64,000 nucleotides of DNA from Bacteroidota bacterium (GCA_018830105.1 JAHJTC010000023.1:1-64000), one strand, 5' to 3'. Positions 8,007 to 18,442 are shown, numbered from the stretch's first letter. Numbers and translations are program-made. The notes: generated by a model from the letters alone, not told the origin.

Positions 8007-11000
8007 TCAAGCCTGAAAAAAACACAAAAGACGACATAAAAAAACCATTCGTCCCCCTGAATGTAAAACAGATTAAATTCTCTAAAGACCAAATCAAGGC
8101 TGCTAATTGGGTGCACTATTTGCTGGTTGTGCTGCTACTTGTTATTGTTTCATTTTCTATTGTCAGTATTGTATGGCCGAATTTATTCTGGCATCAATTT
8201 GAAGTTATCGATTATCCAATGCATTCAACCATGGAAGCGCTAGGTGCAATTGCTGCCATACTGGTTGCATTTATGCCGCTGCAGGTTTTGTTCGGAAAAT
8301 ACAAGCCCTCTTTTGTGTTTCTTTCCACTGGTTTTCTGGTGATGGGTTTGTTGGATTTGTTTCATTCTTTTTACAAAATGGGCCACGGATTTGTTTTTAC
8401 CCATTCCCTTGCATTGCTGGCAGGTGGTTTCTTTTTTGCCCTCTTTGTTTTTCCGTGGAAAATAAATGCGGAAAAACTAAAAAAATACCTGATGCCTGTT
8501 GCAGGCATCATTACCATTTTGCTGGCTTTATTTATTTCGCTGAACCGGGAGCTATTTACCGAGATGGTGAACGGTGGCGCGTTTACTCCAACGGCTGACA
8601 ACATAAATATAGCAGCCGGCCTTCTCTTTTTAATAAGCGCTGTTAAGTTGATAGCCATTTACACCAAAGATAAAAACCCGGGAGTGCTTATTTTAGTGTT
8701 TGTTGCTGTTTCTTCTGCCGTTGTGGGCTTAACTTTTCATTATTCAACTGCCTGGTCCGATAGCTGGTGGCTGTGGCACATCATCCGGTTAATTGCATTC
8801 ATAGCTGTGTTGAGTTATATGTTATGGCGTATTCAAACAATCAGTAAAGAAAGAAATGAAGCGCTCCAAAACATCAAAGAAAACCACGAGCTTTTAATGG
8901 AAAGCGAAGAACGCTTCAGGCTGGTGAACGAAGCCACCAGCCATGGATTGTGGGACTGGGATGTGATTAATAATGTGGTTTATTTTTCGCCCGTCTGGAA
9001 AATGCAGGTAGGTTACAAAGACGATGAGCTGGAAAATGATTTTGATAACTGGGTAAAACTCCTTCATCCTGAAGACAAAGAGCACATGCTAAAAGCAGTG
9101 GACGATTACCTGAAAAACCCCAGTGAAAAATTTATCGTCGAATTCCGGTTCAGGCATAAAAAAGGCCATTACGTTTGGATTCACAATGAAGCCGCATCGG
9201 TAAAAGATGAAAAGGAAAAGGTAATCCGCATGTTTGGTGCGCATTCCGATATTACAGCGCAAAAAATGGCAGATGAACGAATTAAACAAAGTGAGAAAAA
9301 ATTCAAAGGCTTGTTCGAAAGCGACCCGAGCGCAATTTTCATCGCTGATCCTATAACCGGACTGGTGCACGATGTAAACCCTGCTGCCGAACGATTGATG
9401 GAGATGAGCCGAGATGAACTGATTGGATTGCATCAATCAAAACTGCATCCTGAAGATATCATGCAGGAGCAGGTCGAAAAATTTAAAAAACTACAGGGCC
9501 AACCCAATGTTTCAGTAAATTCTGAAGTACTGACCAAATCGGGCAATCGAAAACCGGTGGAAATTAAAGTTTCGATGGTCGAAATTGAGAGCAAACCATA
9601 CATACTTGGGATTTTTCATGATATTTCGAAACTGGTTGAAGTGCAGAAAGAAATCCAGAAGAGCGAAGAAAAATTCCGCAACCTCTTTAATTCTGTATCT
9701 ATCCCGCTTTGTCATGTCAAGGAAGATGGCAAAATGGAATCTATCAATAACCGATTTAAAGAGCATCTGGGCTATACACTCGAAGATATCCCTACAATCG
9801 ATGATTGGTGGAAAAAAGCCTATCCTGATAAAAAGTACCGCGAGTGGGTCATGAAAAACTGGGGTGAGGCAGTTCAGTATTCCATCGAAAATGGAATCGA
9901 CATTAAATCGGATATTTACCATGTAACTTGCAAAAACGGAGAAGTCAGGCAAATAATTATTGCCGGTATTACATTTGGAAAGGATGTTCTGGCCACATTT
10001 ATCGATGTTACCGAACAACGAAAAGCAGAAGAAGCCATTATCCGCGAAAAAGAGTTTAGCGAATCGGTTATCAATGCACTGCCCGGGATATTTTACCTGT
10101 TCAACGACCAGGGAAAATACATCAAATGGAATAATATGTTGGAGGAACTTTCAGGGTTCACTCCTCAAGAAATCGCTGAAAGATCACCCTTGGATTATTT
10201 CGCTGATTACCACAAAGAAAAAATCACCAATTCCATTGAGGCTGCTTTTAAAGAAGGAGAATCTTCCGTTGAAGCAGATTTTATGGTGAAAGGCAAAATC
10301 CCCACCCCATTCTACTTTACCGGGCGTACCATTGAAATTGTAGGGAAGCCTCATTTATTGGGAGTTGGCCTCGATATTTCACGGCGTAAAAAAGCCGAAA
10401 TAGAAAAAGAAAAAGCTCTCTATGACCTCAATGAGCGAATGAAGGAAATCACCTGCCTTTTTGAAGTCAATGAGACCATAAAAAATCCAGACATTAACAT
10501 CCCTGATGTTATGCAAAAGAACACCAACATCATCCCCAAAGGCTGGCAATATCCTGAAAAAACATCAGTGGAAATTGTATTGGATCAAGCTATCTATCAC
10601 AACGAGGGGTACAGGGAGAGCAAAGTTTTTCTACTTGAAAATATTTTGGTAAGCAACATCCCAAGGGGCTATATTAAGGTAACTGTTTCCGATCCGGACA
10701 GCCAACAGTCTGTTATCCCATTTATCAGTGAAGAAAAAGAACTGTTGAAAAACATTGCCACCAATATATCCATATATGTGCACCGTGTTGAAAGCGAACA
10801 GGCCATCCATGAGAGTGAGGAAAGATTTCGTAATGTGTTTTCAAAATCCCCCGTTTCGATTTGGCAGGAAGACTGGACAGAAATCATAAAAATGATTTAT
10901 AATTTGAAAAAGGAAGGAGTAACAGACTTTAAAAAATACTTCAACGAAAACAGGCAGTTTATAAATGAAGCACTTACAAAGGTAATCATCAATGATGTAA

Positions 11001-12004
11001 ACCAAGCAACACTTGAAATGTTTGAAGCGGAAAGCAAGGACGATCTGGTGAAATCGCTCGAAGTTGTTTTTGCCACCGAAGACACACTGCCCGGATTTAT
11101 TGGGGAACTGATTGCATTGGCCGAAGGAAAGCAGGTGTACGAAACAGAGATGAAACTCAATACAGCCAAAGGCAATTTGATCAATACGATGTTACGGATG
11201 TCATTCCCCTTGCAGGAAATGCAGGATGGACAGGTGCTAGTGAGTATTATGGATATCTCTGAATTGAAAAAGGCACAGGACCAACTAAAAGTTTCGATAG
11301 AAAACCTCCAGCGCTCCAACGAAGAACTGGAACGGTTTGCCTATGTGGCATCGCACGACTTGCAGGAACCTTTACGCATGGTGTCGAGCTACACCCAATT
11401 GCTCGAGCGCCGCTACAAAGGCCAACTGGACGAGCGCGCCGACAAATACATCTATTATGCAGTGGACGGCGCCAACCGTATGCAAAACCTGATTAACGAC
11501 CTGCTCGACTTTTCGCGCATCTCCACCCGTGGCGATAAATTTACCCAAACCGATACCAATGAGGTGATAAAAAATGCCTTAAACAACCTTCAAACGCGGA
11601 TTGATGAAACCGATGCTCAGATTACAATTGGAGAATTACCGCTTATTAGGGCCGATTCGGGGCAAATTGAGCGTTTATTCCTGAATCTTATCGGCAATGC
11701 CATTAAATTCCATAAAAAAGGGGAGAAACCACTTATTGAAATTAATGCCCAAAAGCAAAAAGATAATTACTTATTCAGCATTAAAGATAACGGGATTGGT
11801 ATCGATGAAAAATTCAAAGAAAAAGTATTTGTGATTTTTCAGCGCTTACATGGCACTGCTCAATACAAAGGAACAGGAATTGGCCTGGCCATCTGCAAAC
11901 GCATTGTTCAGCGCCATGAAGGCAAAATCTGGTTTGAATCGGAAGAAAACAAGGGCACAACATTTTATTTTACTTTAAAAAAGCAAAAGCTTAATTCAGC
12001 ATAA
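8003..12004 (+). CDS. membrane-bound multi-PAS sensor histidine kinase
   Basis: This is a 1333-residue kinase starting ATGA over the stop of the previous gene. Residues about 35-275 hold seven or eight hydrophobic spans with histidines and aromatic residues, resembling a MASE3-type membrane sensor. Then come PAS (302-424), PAS (432-545), PAS (556-672), PAS (686-796), a GAF-like segment (812-929), PAS (940-1086), HisKA of the phytochrome-kinase kind with ASHDLQEPLRM (His about 1118), and HATPase with NLIGNAIKF, DNGIGI and GTGIGLAICKRI (1175-1330). There is no receiver, so phosphate must pass to a separate protein. The two single-domain regulators immediately downstream are the obvious candidates. 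Confidence 0.88.
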   Translation: MIKPEKNTKDDIKKPFVPLNVKQIKFSKDQIKAANWVHYLLVVLLLVIVSFSIVSIVWPNLFWHQFEVIDYPMHSTMEALGAIAAILVAFMPLQVLFGKYKPSFVFLSTGFLVMGLLDLFHSFYKMGHGFVFTHSLALLAGGFFFALFVFPWKINAEKLKKYLMPVAGIITILLALFISLNRELFTEMVNGGAFTPTADNINIAAGLLFLISAVKLIAIYTKDKNPGVLILVFVAVSSAVVGLTFHYSTAWSDSWWLWHIIRLIAFIAVLSYMLWRIQTISKERNEALQNIKENHELLMESEERFRLVNEATSHGLWDWDVINNVVYFSPVWKMQVGYKDDELENDFDNWVKLLHPEDKEHMLKAVDDYLKNPSEKFIVEFRFRHKKGHYVWIHNEAASVKDEKEKVIRMFGAHSDITAQKMADERIKQSEKKFKGLFESDPSAIFIADPITGLVHDVNPAAERLMEMSRDELIGLHQSKLHPEDIMQEQVEKFKKLQGQPNVSVNSEVLTKSGNRKPVEIKVSMVEIESKPYILGIFHDISKLVEVQKEIQKSEEKFRNLFNSVSIPLCHVKEDGKMESINNRFKEHLGYTLEDIPTIDDWWKKAYPDKKYREWVMKNWGEAVQYSIENGIDIKSDIYHVTCKNGEVRQIIIAGITFGKDVLATFIDVTEQRKAEEAIIREKEFSESVINALPGIFYLFNDQGKYIKWNNMLEELSGFTPQEIAERSPLDYFADYHKEKITNSIEAAFKEGESSVEADFMVKGKIPTPFYFTGRTIEIVGKPHLLGVGLDISRRKKAEIEKEKALYDLNERMKEITCLFEVNETIKNPDINIPDVMQKNTNIIPKGWQYPEKTSVEIVLDQAIYHNEGYRESKVFLLENILVSNIPRGYIKVTVSDPDSQQSVIPFISEEKELLKNIATNISIYVHRVESEQAIHESEERFRNVFSKSPVSIWQEDWTEIIKMIYNLKKEGVTDFKKYFNENRQFINEALTKVIINDVNQATLEMFEAESKDDLVKSLEVVFATEDTLPGFIGELIALAEGKQVYETEMKLNTAKGNLINTMLRMSFPLQEMQDGQVLVSIMDISELKKAQDQLKVSIENLQRSNEELERFAYVASHDLQEPLRMVSSYTQLLERRYKGQLDERADKYIYYAVDGANRMQNLINDLLDFSRISTRGDKFTQTDTNEVIKNALNNLQTRIDETDAQITIGELPLIRADSGQIERLFLNLIGNAIKFHKKGEKPLIEINAQKQKDNYLFSIKDNGIGIDEKFKEKVFVIFQRLHGTAQYKGTGIGLAICKRIVQRHEGKIWFESEENKGTTFYFTLKKQKLNSA

Positions 12005-12024
12005 TAACCTTAAAATTTAACATT

Positions 12025-12486
12025 ATGAATAGAGAAGAAAAAATGGAAGACCTAAAATCAATTGACATCTTGCTGGCCGAAGACAGCCCCGGTGATGCTG
12101 ATTTGGCAATGGAGGCACTGGAAGAAAGCAAACTAAAAAACAAGTTGTACGTTGTTGTTGACGGACAGGAAGCACTGGATTTTCTCTTCAAAAAAGGAAA
12201 ATATATAGACGTTCCCCGTCCCGATTTAATCCTGCTCGACTTAAATATGCCTAAAGTAGATGGGCGCGAAGTGCTGAAAATTGTAAAGGAAGATAAAAAC
12301 CTCAGGAGCATTCCAGTAGTTATCTTAACCACTTCGAGAGCAGAAGAAGATATTCTGAAAACCTATGATTTACATGCGAACTGTTACATTGCCAAGCCAC
12401 TCAACCTCGAAAAATTCATGGAAGTGGTTGCTGCCATCGAAAACTTTTGGATAAGCATTGTGGCGCTGCCAAAAAAAGAGAGCTGA
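12025..12486 (+). CDS. single-domain response regulator, Rcp1-like, copy 1
   Basis: A 153-residue receiver-only protein. It has LLAEDSPGDADLA (acidic pocket), the phosphoacceptor in LLDLNMPKVDG (Asp about 72), LTTSRAEEDI (conserved Thr/Ser) and the lysine in IAKPLNL. The E-D-S-P-G-D-A opening and the extended C-terminus are typical of regulators that partner phytochrome-type kinases (Rcp1 family). There is no output domain, so it probably acts by protein contact or as a phosphorelay intermediate. It starts 20 nt after the kinase stop and is highly similar to the next gene. Confidence 0.93.
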   Translation: MNREEKMEDLKSIDILLAEDSPGDADLAMEALEESKLKNKLYVVVDGQEALDFLFKKGKYIDVPRPDLILLDLNMPKVDGREVLKIVKEDKNLRSIPVVILTTSRAEEDILKTYDLHANCYIAKPLNLEKFMEVVAAIENFWISIVALPKKES

Positions 12487-12551
12487 TGGAAGTTATACCC
12501 AGCTGTAATAAATATAAATCACGAAACCGACATCAATAAAAGGATCAAAAA

Positions 12552-13004
12552 ATGAATGAAGAAAAATTAGAAAAGCTAAAATCAATTGATATCCTGTTGG
12601 CTGAAGACAGCCCCGGTGATGCGGATTTGGCTAAAGAGGCACTGGAAGAAAGCAAACTGAAAAACCGGTTGTATACTGTGGTTGACGGACAGGAAGCGCT
12701 GGATTTTCTCTACAAAAAAGGAAAATATATAGACGTTCCCCGTCCCGATTTAATCCTGCTCGACTTAAATATGCCTAAAGTGGATGGTCGCGAAGTGCTG
12801 AAAATTGTAAAAGAAGACGAAAACCTTAGAAGTATCCCGATAGTGGTGCTCACAACATCCAGAGCGGAAGAGGATATTTTAAAATCGTATAACCTGCATG
12901 CCAATTGTTATATTTCCAAACCCCTTAATCTCGATAAATTTATAGAAGTAGTAAACAGCATAGAAAACTTTTGGATAAGCATTGTAACGCTGCCCCAAAA
13001 ATAA
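12552..13004 (+). CDS. single-domain response regulator, Rcp1-like, copy 2
   Basis: A 150-residue receiver-only protein with Asp about 71 in LLDLNMPKVDG. It aligns with the preceding regulator without gaps through the receiver, at roughly 85% identity by eye, and long DNA stretches are also nearly identical. It is a recent tandem duplicate. Differences sit mostly on the surface, for example LAMEALEE versus LAKEALEE and IAKPLN versus ISKPLN, so both copies should keep phosphoacceptor chemistry. A 65-nt spacer separates the copies. Confidence 0.93.
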   Translation: MNEEKLEKLKSIDILLAEDSPGDADLAKEALEESKLKNRLYTVVDGQEALDFLYKKGKYIDVPRPDLILLDLNMPKVDGREVLKIVKEDENLRSIPIVVLTTSRAEEDILKSYNLHANCYISKPLNLDKFIEVVNSIENFWISIVTLPQK

Positions 13005-13074
13005 ACTGGGGATTAGGGCATTTCTTCAAAAAAAAGATTCTTAATTTTTAAAACCAAGTGACAAAAATAGACTA

Positions 13075-14229
13075 ATGATACAGCATCTTAACATTTTACT
13101 GGTAGAGGATAATCCCGGCGATGCCATGCTGATTGAAGAGCTTTTACTGGATAGCAACCAATTTGATTTTAACATTACCCATGCAGAAACATTAAAGGCT
13201 GGTTTAGAACTGGCAGAAAAGGATGAATACGATATTATTCTGTTAGATCTTGGTCTGCCCGATAGCCAAGGACTGGAGGCACTGGAAACAATGCTTAAAA
13301 AAGCGTATCATCTTCCCGTTGTGGTTATTACCGGGCTAGACGATAATGAAACAGGCCGGAAAGCAATTAATATGGGTGCACAAAGTTATATTATCAAAGG
13401 GTTAAACAATGCCCGTGCATTAACTAACACCATTATGCATGCCATTGAGCGCAACAAAATCCTGCTGGAATTAAAGGCCAAAGATGCCGAGATGAATAAA
13501 ATAAACGCACGATTGCAGGAGGCCAACTATGCCAAGGAACGTTTAATTGCATTGCTTTCGCACGATTTAAGGGGGCCGGTAAAAAATATTGTTTCCTTAC
13601 TGGAATTGCTACTAGATGACTTTAATGAATTTGATGATGAAAAGAAAAAAAAGATACTGAGGACTTGCGTGAAAAGTGGGCAAAGCACGGAGGAACTATT
13701 GGAAACCTTGCTGGATTGGGCCCGGCTGCAATCGGATGAAAAAAAAATACATCCACAACAGACCGCACTAAAAACTTTTATTGATGAATCAATCCAACCT
13801 GTATTAGCAATGGCAGTCCAAAAAAATATAAACATCAGCAATCAAACTACAGATGATCAAACGTTTTATGCCGACACAGCTATGATTGCAACAGTAGTAA
13901 GGAATCTGCTTACCAATGCCATAAAATTTACACCCCAAAACGGATCCATTGCTATAAAATCTGAAAGACCGATTAATGGAGGAGTAAAAATCGCTGTTGA
14001 AGATACAGGAGTAGGAATAAAAGAAGAGGACATCCATAAAATTTTTGACATCACCGAAGGATTCACCACCCCCGGAACTGACAAAGAAAAAGGCAGCGGA
14101 TTTGGCATGATCCTTTGCAAGGAGTTTGTGGAGAAGAATAACGGGAAATTGTACATTGAAAGTAAAAAAGGTAAAGGAACAACAGTAAGTTTTGTTCTTC
14201 CGATGTTCCCCAAAAAAACGATAGGATAA
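13075..14229 (+). CDS. receiver-histidine kinase protein
   Basis: 384 residues with reversed hybrid order. An N-terminal receiver (1-125) has LLVEDNPGDAML and Asp about 58 in LLDLGLPDSQG. A short helical linker (130-155) leads to HisKA with LLSHDLRGPVK (His about 163), then HATPase (about 245-380) with NLLTNAIKFTP, DTGVGI and GSGFGMILCKEF. There is no transmembrane span. Such proteins usually take phosphate at the receiver and gate their own kinase, forming a branch in a phosphorelay. Position in the island suggests it receives from the neighbouring kinases. Confidence 0.9.
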   Translation: MIQHLNILLVEDNPGDAMLIEELLLDSNQFDFNITHAETLKAGLELAEKDEYDIILLDLGLPDSQGLEALETMLKKAYHLPVVVITGLDDNETGRKAINMGAQSYIIKGLNNARALTNTIMHAIERNKILLELKAKDAEMNKINARLQEANYAKERLIALLSHDLRGPVKNIVSLLELLLDDFNEFDDEKKKKILRTCVKSGQSTEELLETLLDWARLQSDEKKIHPQQTALKTFIDESIQPVLAMAVQKNINISNQTTDDQTFYADTAMIATVVRNLLTNAIKFTPQNGSIAIKSERPINGGVKIAVEDTGVGIKEEDIHKIFDITEGFTTPGTDKEKGSGFGMILCKEFVEKNNGKLYIESKKGKGTTVSFVLPMFPKKTIG

Positions 14230-14301
14230 GATAAATTGCAAAAGGTTTGCAGACGACCTATTTGAAAATTTACGCAACTGTTAATTTTAAACTTTTGTGC
14301 T

Positions 14302-17300
14302 ATGCAAAATCAATTTAAAAACATCCCCACTAACTTTTTAGAAAAGTGGCAAAATATTGCCGACTTATTGGCAAAAATTATTGGTATTCCTGCGGCGCTG
14401 ATTATGAAGACGGAAAATGAATTTATGGAAGTGTTTATTTCCAGCGATTCAGCCAATAACCCCTATTCTCCCGGCGATAAGGAGCATTGGCATGGTTTAT
14501 ACTGCAAAACAGTAATAAAATCGCAAAAAGAATTGCTTGTCGCCAATGCATTGAAAGATACAAACTGGGATAAAAATCCTGATATAAAACTGGGCATGAT
14601 TGCCTACCTTGGCATACCCCTGAACTTTCCGGACAAACATCCTTTTGGGACAATATGTGTGCTCGACAACAAGGAAAACAAGTTTAGCACTGAAAATAAA
14701 GCCTTGCTTTACCAGTTCAAAAACGTTATTGAATTGGATTTGGCATTAATACAATCACTGGACTGGAATAAGGATAACGAGGATTTTGATATTATTCATA
14801 AGCTAAACGAACAAAACGAGGAGTATGTAGCCATTAATGAAGAATTAAAACAATCCAATGATCAATTAATTGAAGAACAGCTCAGGCTGAAAGTAAGTGA
14901 AAAACAGTTCAGATTATTGGTCGAAAACGCCCCGGATGCTATTTATATTCAAACCGATTGGAAATTTGCATACATCAACCAAAAAGGATTGGATTTGTTT
15001 GCTGCCCGGTCTGCGGAACAACTGATCGGGATGGAGGTATTGGATAGGGTTCATCCAGACAATAAAATCGATGCAGGCCAACGGATTAGCAGGTTGAATG
15101 CCAGGAAAGAAATACAAACTGTTTACGAACAGATATTTATCAGGCTTGATGGCACGCATGTTCATGTGGAAACCTCGGGCATTCCTTTCAATTATAATGG
15201 GAAGCATGGAGCACTGGTCTTTGTAAGGGATATTACCGATCGCAAAAAGGCCGAACTGAAGTTGCAAGAACAAGCAGAAGAGCATTATGCCTTGTACGAA
15301 GAGTACAAAGTGCAAAATGAAGAAATTTATGAGGCGAAAGAAAGGGTTGAAAAGAGTGAAGAAAAATTCCGAAAAGCAATTTTAACAAGTCCTGATGCAA
15401 TAACAATCAACCGTTTGGATGATGGCGTGTATGTTTCTGCAAATGAGGGCTTTTATAAAACATTTGAATATACTGAAAAAGAAATTTTGGGTGTTAGCTC
15501 CATTAGCATTGCTATTTGGCATAATCCTGCACAACGAGAAGAATACAAAAATCTTTTAGAACGACATGGAAAGATAGAGAACTTTGAAGCCCTATTTATT
15601 ACAAAAACAGGTAAAATTTTAGATTGTATCGTTTCGTCTGCGATCATCCTGGTTGATGGCGAAAAACACACAATAAACATTACCAAGGACATTAGTTCAA
15701 TTAATAAAATCAAGAACGAATTGGTGGTTTCCAAAGAAATAGCTGAAGCAAACGAAGCAAAATTCAGGTCATTATTTAATCGTGTCGCAGATGCTATTTT
15801 TATTTTCGACCCCAAGACTTTTGAAATTATCGAAGCAAACGAAGCTACCTCAAAAATATATGGTTACGACAGGGATGAGTTAATCGGCATGTCGTGTTTA
15901 AAGTTTAGCGCTGAGGTCGAAAAATCAAAAGCTGTTGTCAAGAACATACAGGAGAAGGGAAAAGAGATTGTAAATTTAAGGCATCACAAAAAGAAAGACG
16001 GGACAGACCTCTTTTTGCAATTGCAAGTTTATAATATGGTTGCAAACAATCAGCCGATAACATTTTCGGTTTGCCACGATATTACGGAAGCTATAAAATC
16101 GGAGCAAGCTTTAAAAGCAGCCAAAGAAAAAGCTGAAGAAGGCGAAAGAGCAGTAAAACATTCTCACGATTTGATGCAATACATCATCGAACATAATCGC
16201 AGTGCGGTAGCGGTGCACGACAAGAATTATAAATACATTTATGTCAGTAAAAAATATCTGGAGGATTATCAAATAAAAGAAAAAGACATCTTAGGAAAAC
16301 ACCACTATGATGTATTTCCTGATTTACCGCAAAAATGGAGAGATGTTCATAAAAAAGCATTGGCAGGCGAAGTTTCGAGCGCTGAAGACGACCCCTATTA
16401 CAAAGATGATGGCACAGTGGTATGGACGCGTTGGGAATGTCGCCCATGGTACGAAAAAACTGATGAGATTGGCGGTTTTATTGTTTATACTGAAGTAATT
16501 ACAGAGCGTAAACTGCTGGAATTAGAACTCAAGGCTTCCAAGGAAAAAGCCGAAGAAGCCAACCAGTTAAAAACGGAATTTCTTAATAATATGTCGCACG
16601 AAATTCGGACGCCCATGAACGGTATTATTGGTTTTTCCGAATTATTGAATGAACCCGATTTGAGTGACGAAAAAAGAAATTATTTTGCTAAAATAGTGCA
16701 AAACAGTAGCCATCAGCTATTAAGGATTATTGATGATATTTTGGAAATATCAACTTTAGAAACCAAACAGGAAAAACTCAATGAAACAGAATTCTACCTG
16801 AATGATTTAATAATGGAGCTTTTTTCAATATTCAACTTGAAGTCAACAGAACGGAATATTCCAATATATCTAAAAAAAGGTCTGGCCGATAGTCAGAGTC
16901 ACATTATTGCAGACAAATCAAGATTGCATAAAATACTGAGCAATTTACTCGAAAATGCAATCAAGTTTACGAGTGAAGGATTCATTGAGCTTGGCTATTA
17001 TGTCGAAAAAACAAATTTAATTTTATATGTTAAAGACACCGGAATTGGCATAGCACCCGCAAACCATGCAATGATTTTTGAACGTTTTTCACAAGAAGAT
17101 AAAGAGCTATCGCGCAAACGTGGTGGATTGGGATTAGGATTATCCATATCAAAAGAAAATGCGCAATTGTTAGGAGGAAAAATTACCCTGGAATCAACAA
17201 AAGGTAAAGGATCAACCTTTTATGCAACAATACCTTACAAACCTGTTCAAGGTATCAATGATTTAACTTCTGCTACTAATTCCGAAGCATCTAAGAAGCA

Positions 17301-17670
17301 CACCATCCTTGTAGCTGAAGATGAAGAAGTCAATTTCTTATACCTTGAAATATTATTGACTCAGGAATCCGACAATAATTATATCCTGATCCATGCCAAA
17401 GACGGAAAGGAAGCCTTGGAAATCTGTTTGGAAAACAAAAATATCGACCTTGTTTTAATGGATATTAAAATGCCAATAATGAACGGCCATGAAGCAGCCG
17501 AAAAAATAAAATTAAAATTTCCGAACCTGCCAATTATAGCCCAAACAGCCTATTCTACAGAGCTGGATAAAAAATTAGCCTTAGAACATGGCTGCGACGA
17601 CTTTATTTCGAAACCTATTGGCAAGGAAAAATTATTTGGATTAATGAGTAGCTATTTGAAGGTAAATTAA
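14302..17670 (+). CDS. soluble hybrid histidine kinase (GAF, four PAS, receiver)
   Basis: 1122 residues. An N-terminal GAF (about 15-150; LGIPLNFPDKHPFGTICVLD) is followed by a coiled coil (165-200), PAS (203-325), PAS (355-470), PAS (485-605), PAS (615-740), HisKA with MSHEIRTPMNG (His about 766), HATPase (about 870-985) with NLLENAIKFTS, DTGIGIAP and GLGLGLSISKE, and a receiver (1000-1118) with Asp about 1054 in LMDIKMPIMNG. No membrane span is seen. The AKEKAEE linkers resemble those of the first kinase, so the two genes probably share ancestry. It ends the co-directional signalling run. Confidence 0.9.
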   Translation: MQNQFKNIPTNFLEKWQNIADLLAKIIGIPAALIMKTENEFMEVFISSDSANNPYSPGDKEHWHGLYCKTVIKSQKELLVANALKDTNWDKNPDIKLGMIAYLGIPLNFPDKHPFGTICVLDNKENKFSTENKALLYQFKNVIELDLALIQSLDWNKDNEDFDIIHKLNEQNEEYVAINEELKQSNDQLIEEQLRLKVSEKQFRLLVENAPDAIYIQTDWKFAYINQKGLDLFAARSAEQLIGMEVLDRVHPDNKIDAGQRISRLNARKEIQTVYEQIFIRLDGTHVHVETSGIPFNYNGKHGALVFVRDITDRKKAELKLQEQAEEHYALYEEYKVQNEEIYEAKERVEKSEEKFRKAILTSPDAITINRLDDGVYVSANEGFYKTFEYTEKEILGVSSISIAIWHNPAQREEYKNLLERHGKIENFEALFITKTGKILDCIVSSAIILVDGEKHTINITKDISSINKIKNELVVSKEIAEANEAKFRSLFNRVADAIFIFDPKTFEIIEANEATSKIYGYDRDELIGMSCLKFSAEVEKSKAVVKNIQEKGKEIVNLRHHKKKDGTDLFLQLQVYNMVANNQPITFSVCHDITEAIKSEQALKAAKEKAEEGERAVKHSHDLMQYIIEHNRSAVAVHDKNYKYIYVSKKYLEDYQIKEKDILGKHHYDVFPDLPQKWRDVHKKALAGEVSSAEDDPYYKDDGTVVWTRWECRPWYEKTDEIGGFIVYTEVITERKLLELELKASKEKAEEANQLKTEFLNNMSHEIRTPMNGIIGFSELLNEPDLSDEKRNYFAKIVQNSSHQLLRIIDDILEISTLETKQEKLNETEFYLNDLIMELFSIFNLKSTERNIPIYLKKGLADSQSHIIADKSRLHKILSNLLENAIKFTSEGFIELGYYVEKTNLILYVKDTGIGIAPANHAMIFERFSQEDKELSRKRGGLGLGLSISKENAQLLGGKITLESTKGKGSTFYATIPYKPVQGINDLTSATNSEASKKHTILVAEDEEVNFLYLEILLTQESDNNYILIHAKDGKEALEICLENKNIDLVLMDIKMPIMNGHEAAEKIKLKFPNLPIIAQTAYSTELDKKLALEHGCDDFISKPIGKEKLFGLMSSYLKVN

Positions 17671-17706
17671 ATAATACCCCTATGTCAGATATCTGCTTTG
17701 AATGAA

Positions 17707-17822
17707 GCTGTTTTAAAAATAATTGTACGAACACCGATTGCATCCCGGATAGCCGGAGGCGCCAACCTTTAGTTTTGGCAAAATGCGGAGTTGATGGGTT
17801 TACCGTGCGGTGGGGCTTCCCA
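17707..17822. repeat. dispersed intergenic repeat, second location
   Basis: 17707-17767 matches about 320-379 near the left edge (GCTGTTTTAAAA, then CATCCCGGAT and GGCGCCA). 17791-17822 matches the start of the 1904 and 2479 repeats (GATGGGTTTACCGTGCGG, then TGGGGCT). The same modules therefore flank the signalling island on both sides. Confidence 0.65.
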
Positions 17823-17975
17823 AAAAAATGAGGCAGGAAAGCGTATCGGTTTAGTTTTACTTTTTCGTCCTTTGACCTGTCAAAGGACCAGAGCCCTCCC
17901 TCTTTTTTGTCGGGAGGTAACCTTTGCCGGATCTGCCTGCCTTCAGCAGGTAAACCTTGCCGGCGCAGTCAGGCA

Positions 17976-18016
17976 GGAAGGATTGCCTTCGATGAGAAAG
18001 TTTCGAGCAGTAGGGG
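17976..18016. repeat. partial copy of the extragenic hairpin repeat
   Basis: Contains AAGGATTGCCTTCGATGAG and then a TTTCGAGCAGTAGGGG end, matching the core of the family seen at 18301, 21813 and 34129, without the 5' part. Confidence 0.4.
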
Positions 18017-18046
18017 AAAGATAAAGCTTGTGTTTTAACCCCTGTA

Positions 18047-18160
18047 AATGAGGACGATGTTTATATTAATACTGAAATGATAACGCGCATTAAACAGAGC
18101 ATCAAACAGCTTGAAGAAGGGAAATCGAAACGAGTCACAACTTCGGAAGAGAGAAGCTAA
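18047..18160 (+). pseudogene. antitoxin-like C-terminal remnant
   Basis: An open frame reads NEDDVYINTEMITRI, then KQSIKQLEEGKSKR, then VTTSEERS and a TAA at 18158-18160. This helical, charged tail resembles the C-terminus of small antitoxins of Bacteroidota toxin-antitoxin pairs. The upstream part is missing: the frame runs into TAG at 18011. No toxin frame follows. I infer a decayed module from composition and length only. Confidence 0.3.
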
Positions 18161-18300
18161 TTATTAGGCTTATGAGAACCGTTTTAGCGTTTACCATTCT
18201 TCATTTTGCTTTTTAGAAATACTCATTCCTTAAAATGCTTTATGTAAAAACTATTTTGTAATTCTGCATTTTGCAAATAACATCACATGGAAAATCTGAG

Positions 18301-18382
18301 CGGAAGTCTGAAGAATAGGTTTACAATAAGGCCACACGAAAGGATTGCCTTCGATGAGTATAGTTCGTGCATCAGCACAATG
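18301..18382. repeat. extragenic hairpin repeat, copy 1
   Basis: Starts CGGAAGTCTGAAGAATAGG and runs through CCACACGAAAGGATTGCCTT to AGTTCGTGC. The family is also seen at 21813-21897 and 34129-34203. In this copy the outer arms CACACGAA and TTCGTGCA pair imperfectly. Confidence 0.7.
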
Positions 18383-18442
18383 GCCAAAAACACAAATCTG
18401 AAGTTAAAAGCTTATCCGCCTATTAATTAATGGTATAAATAA

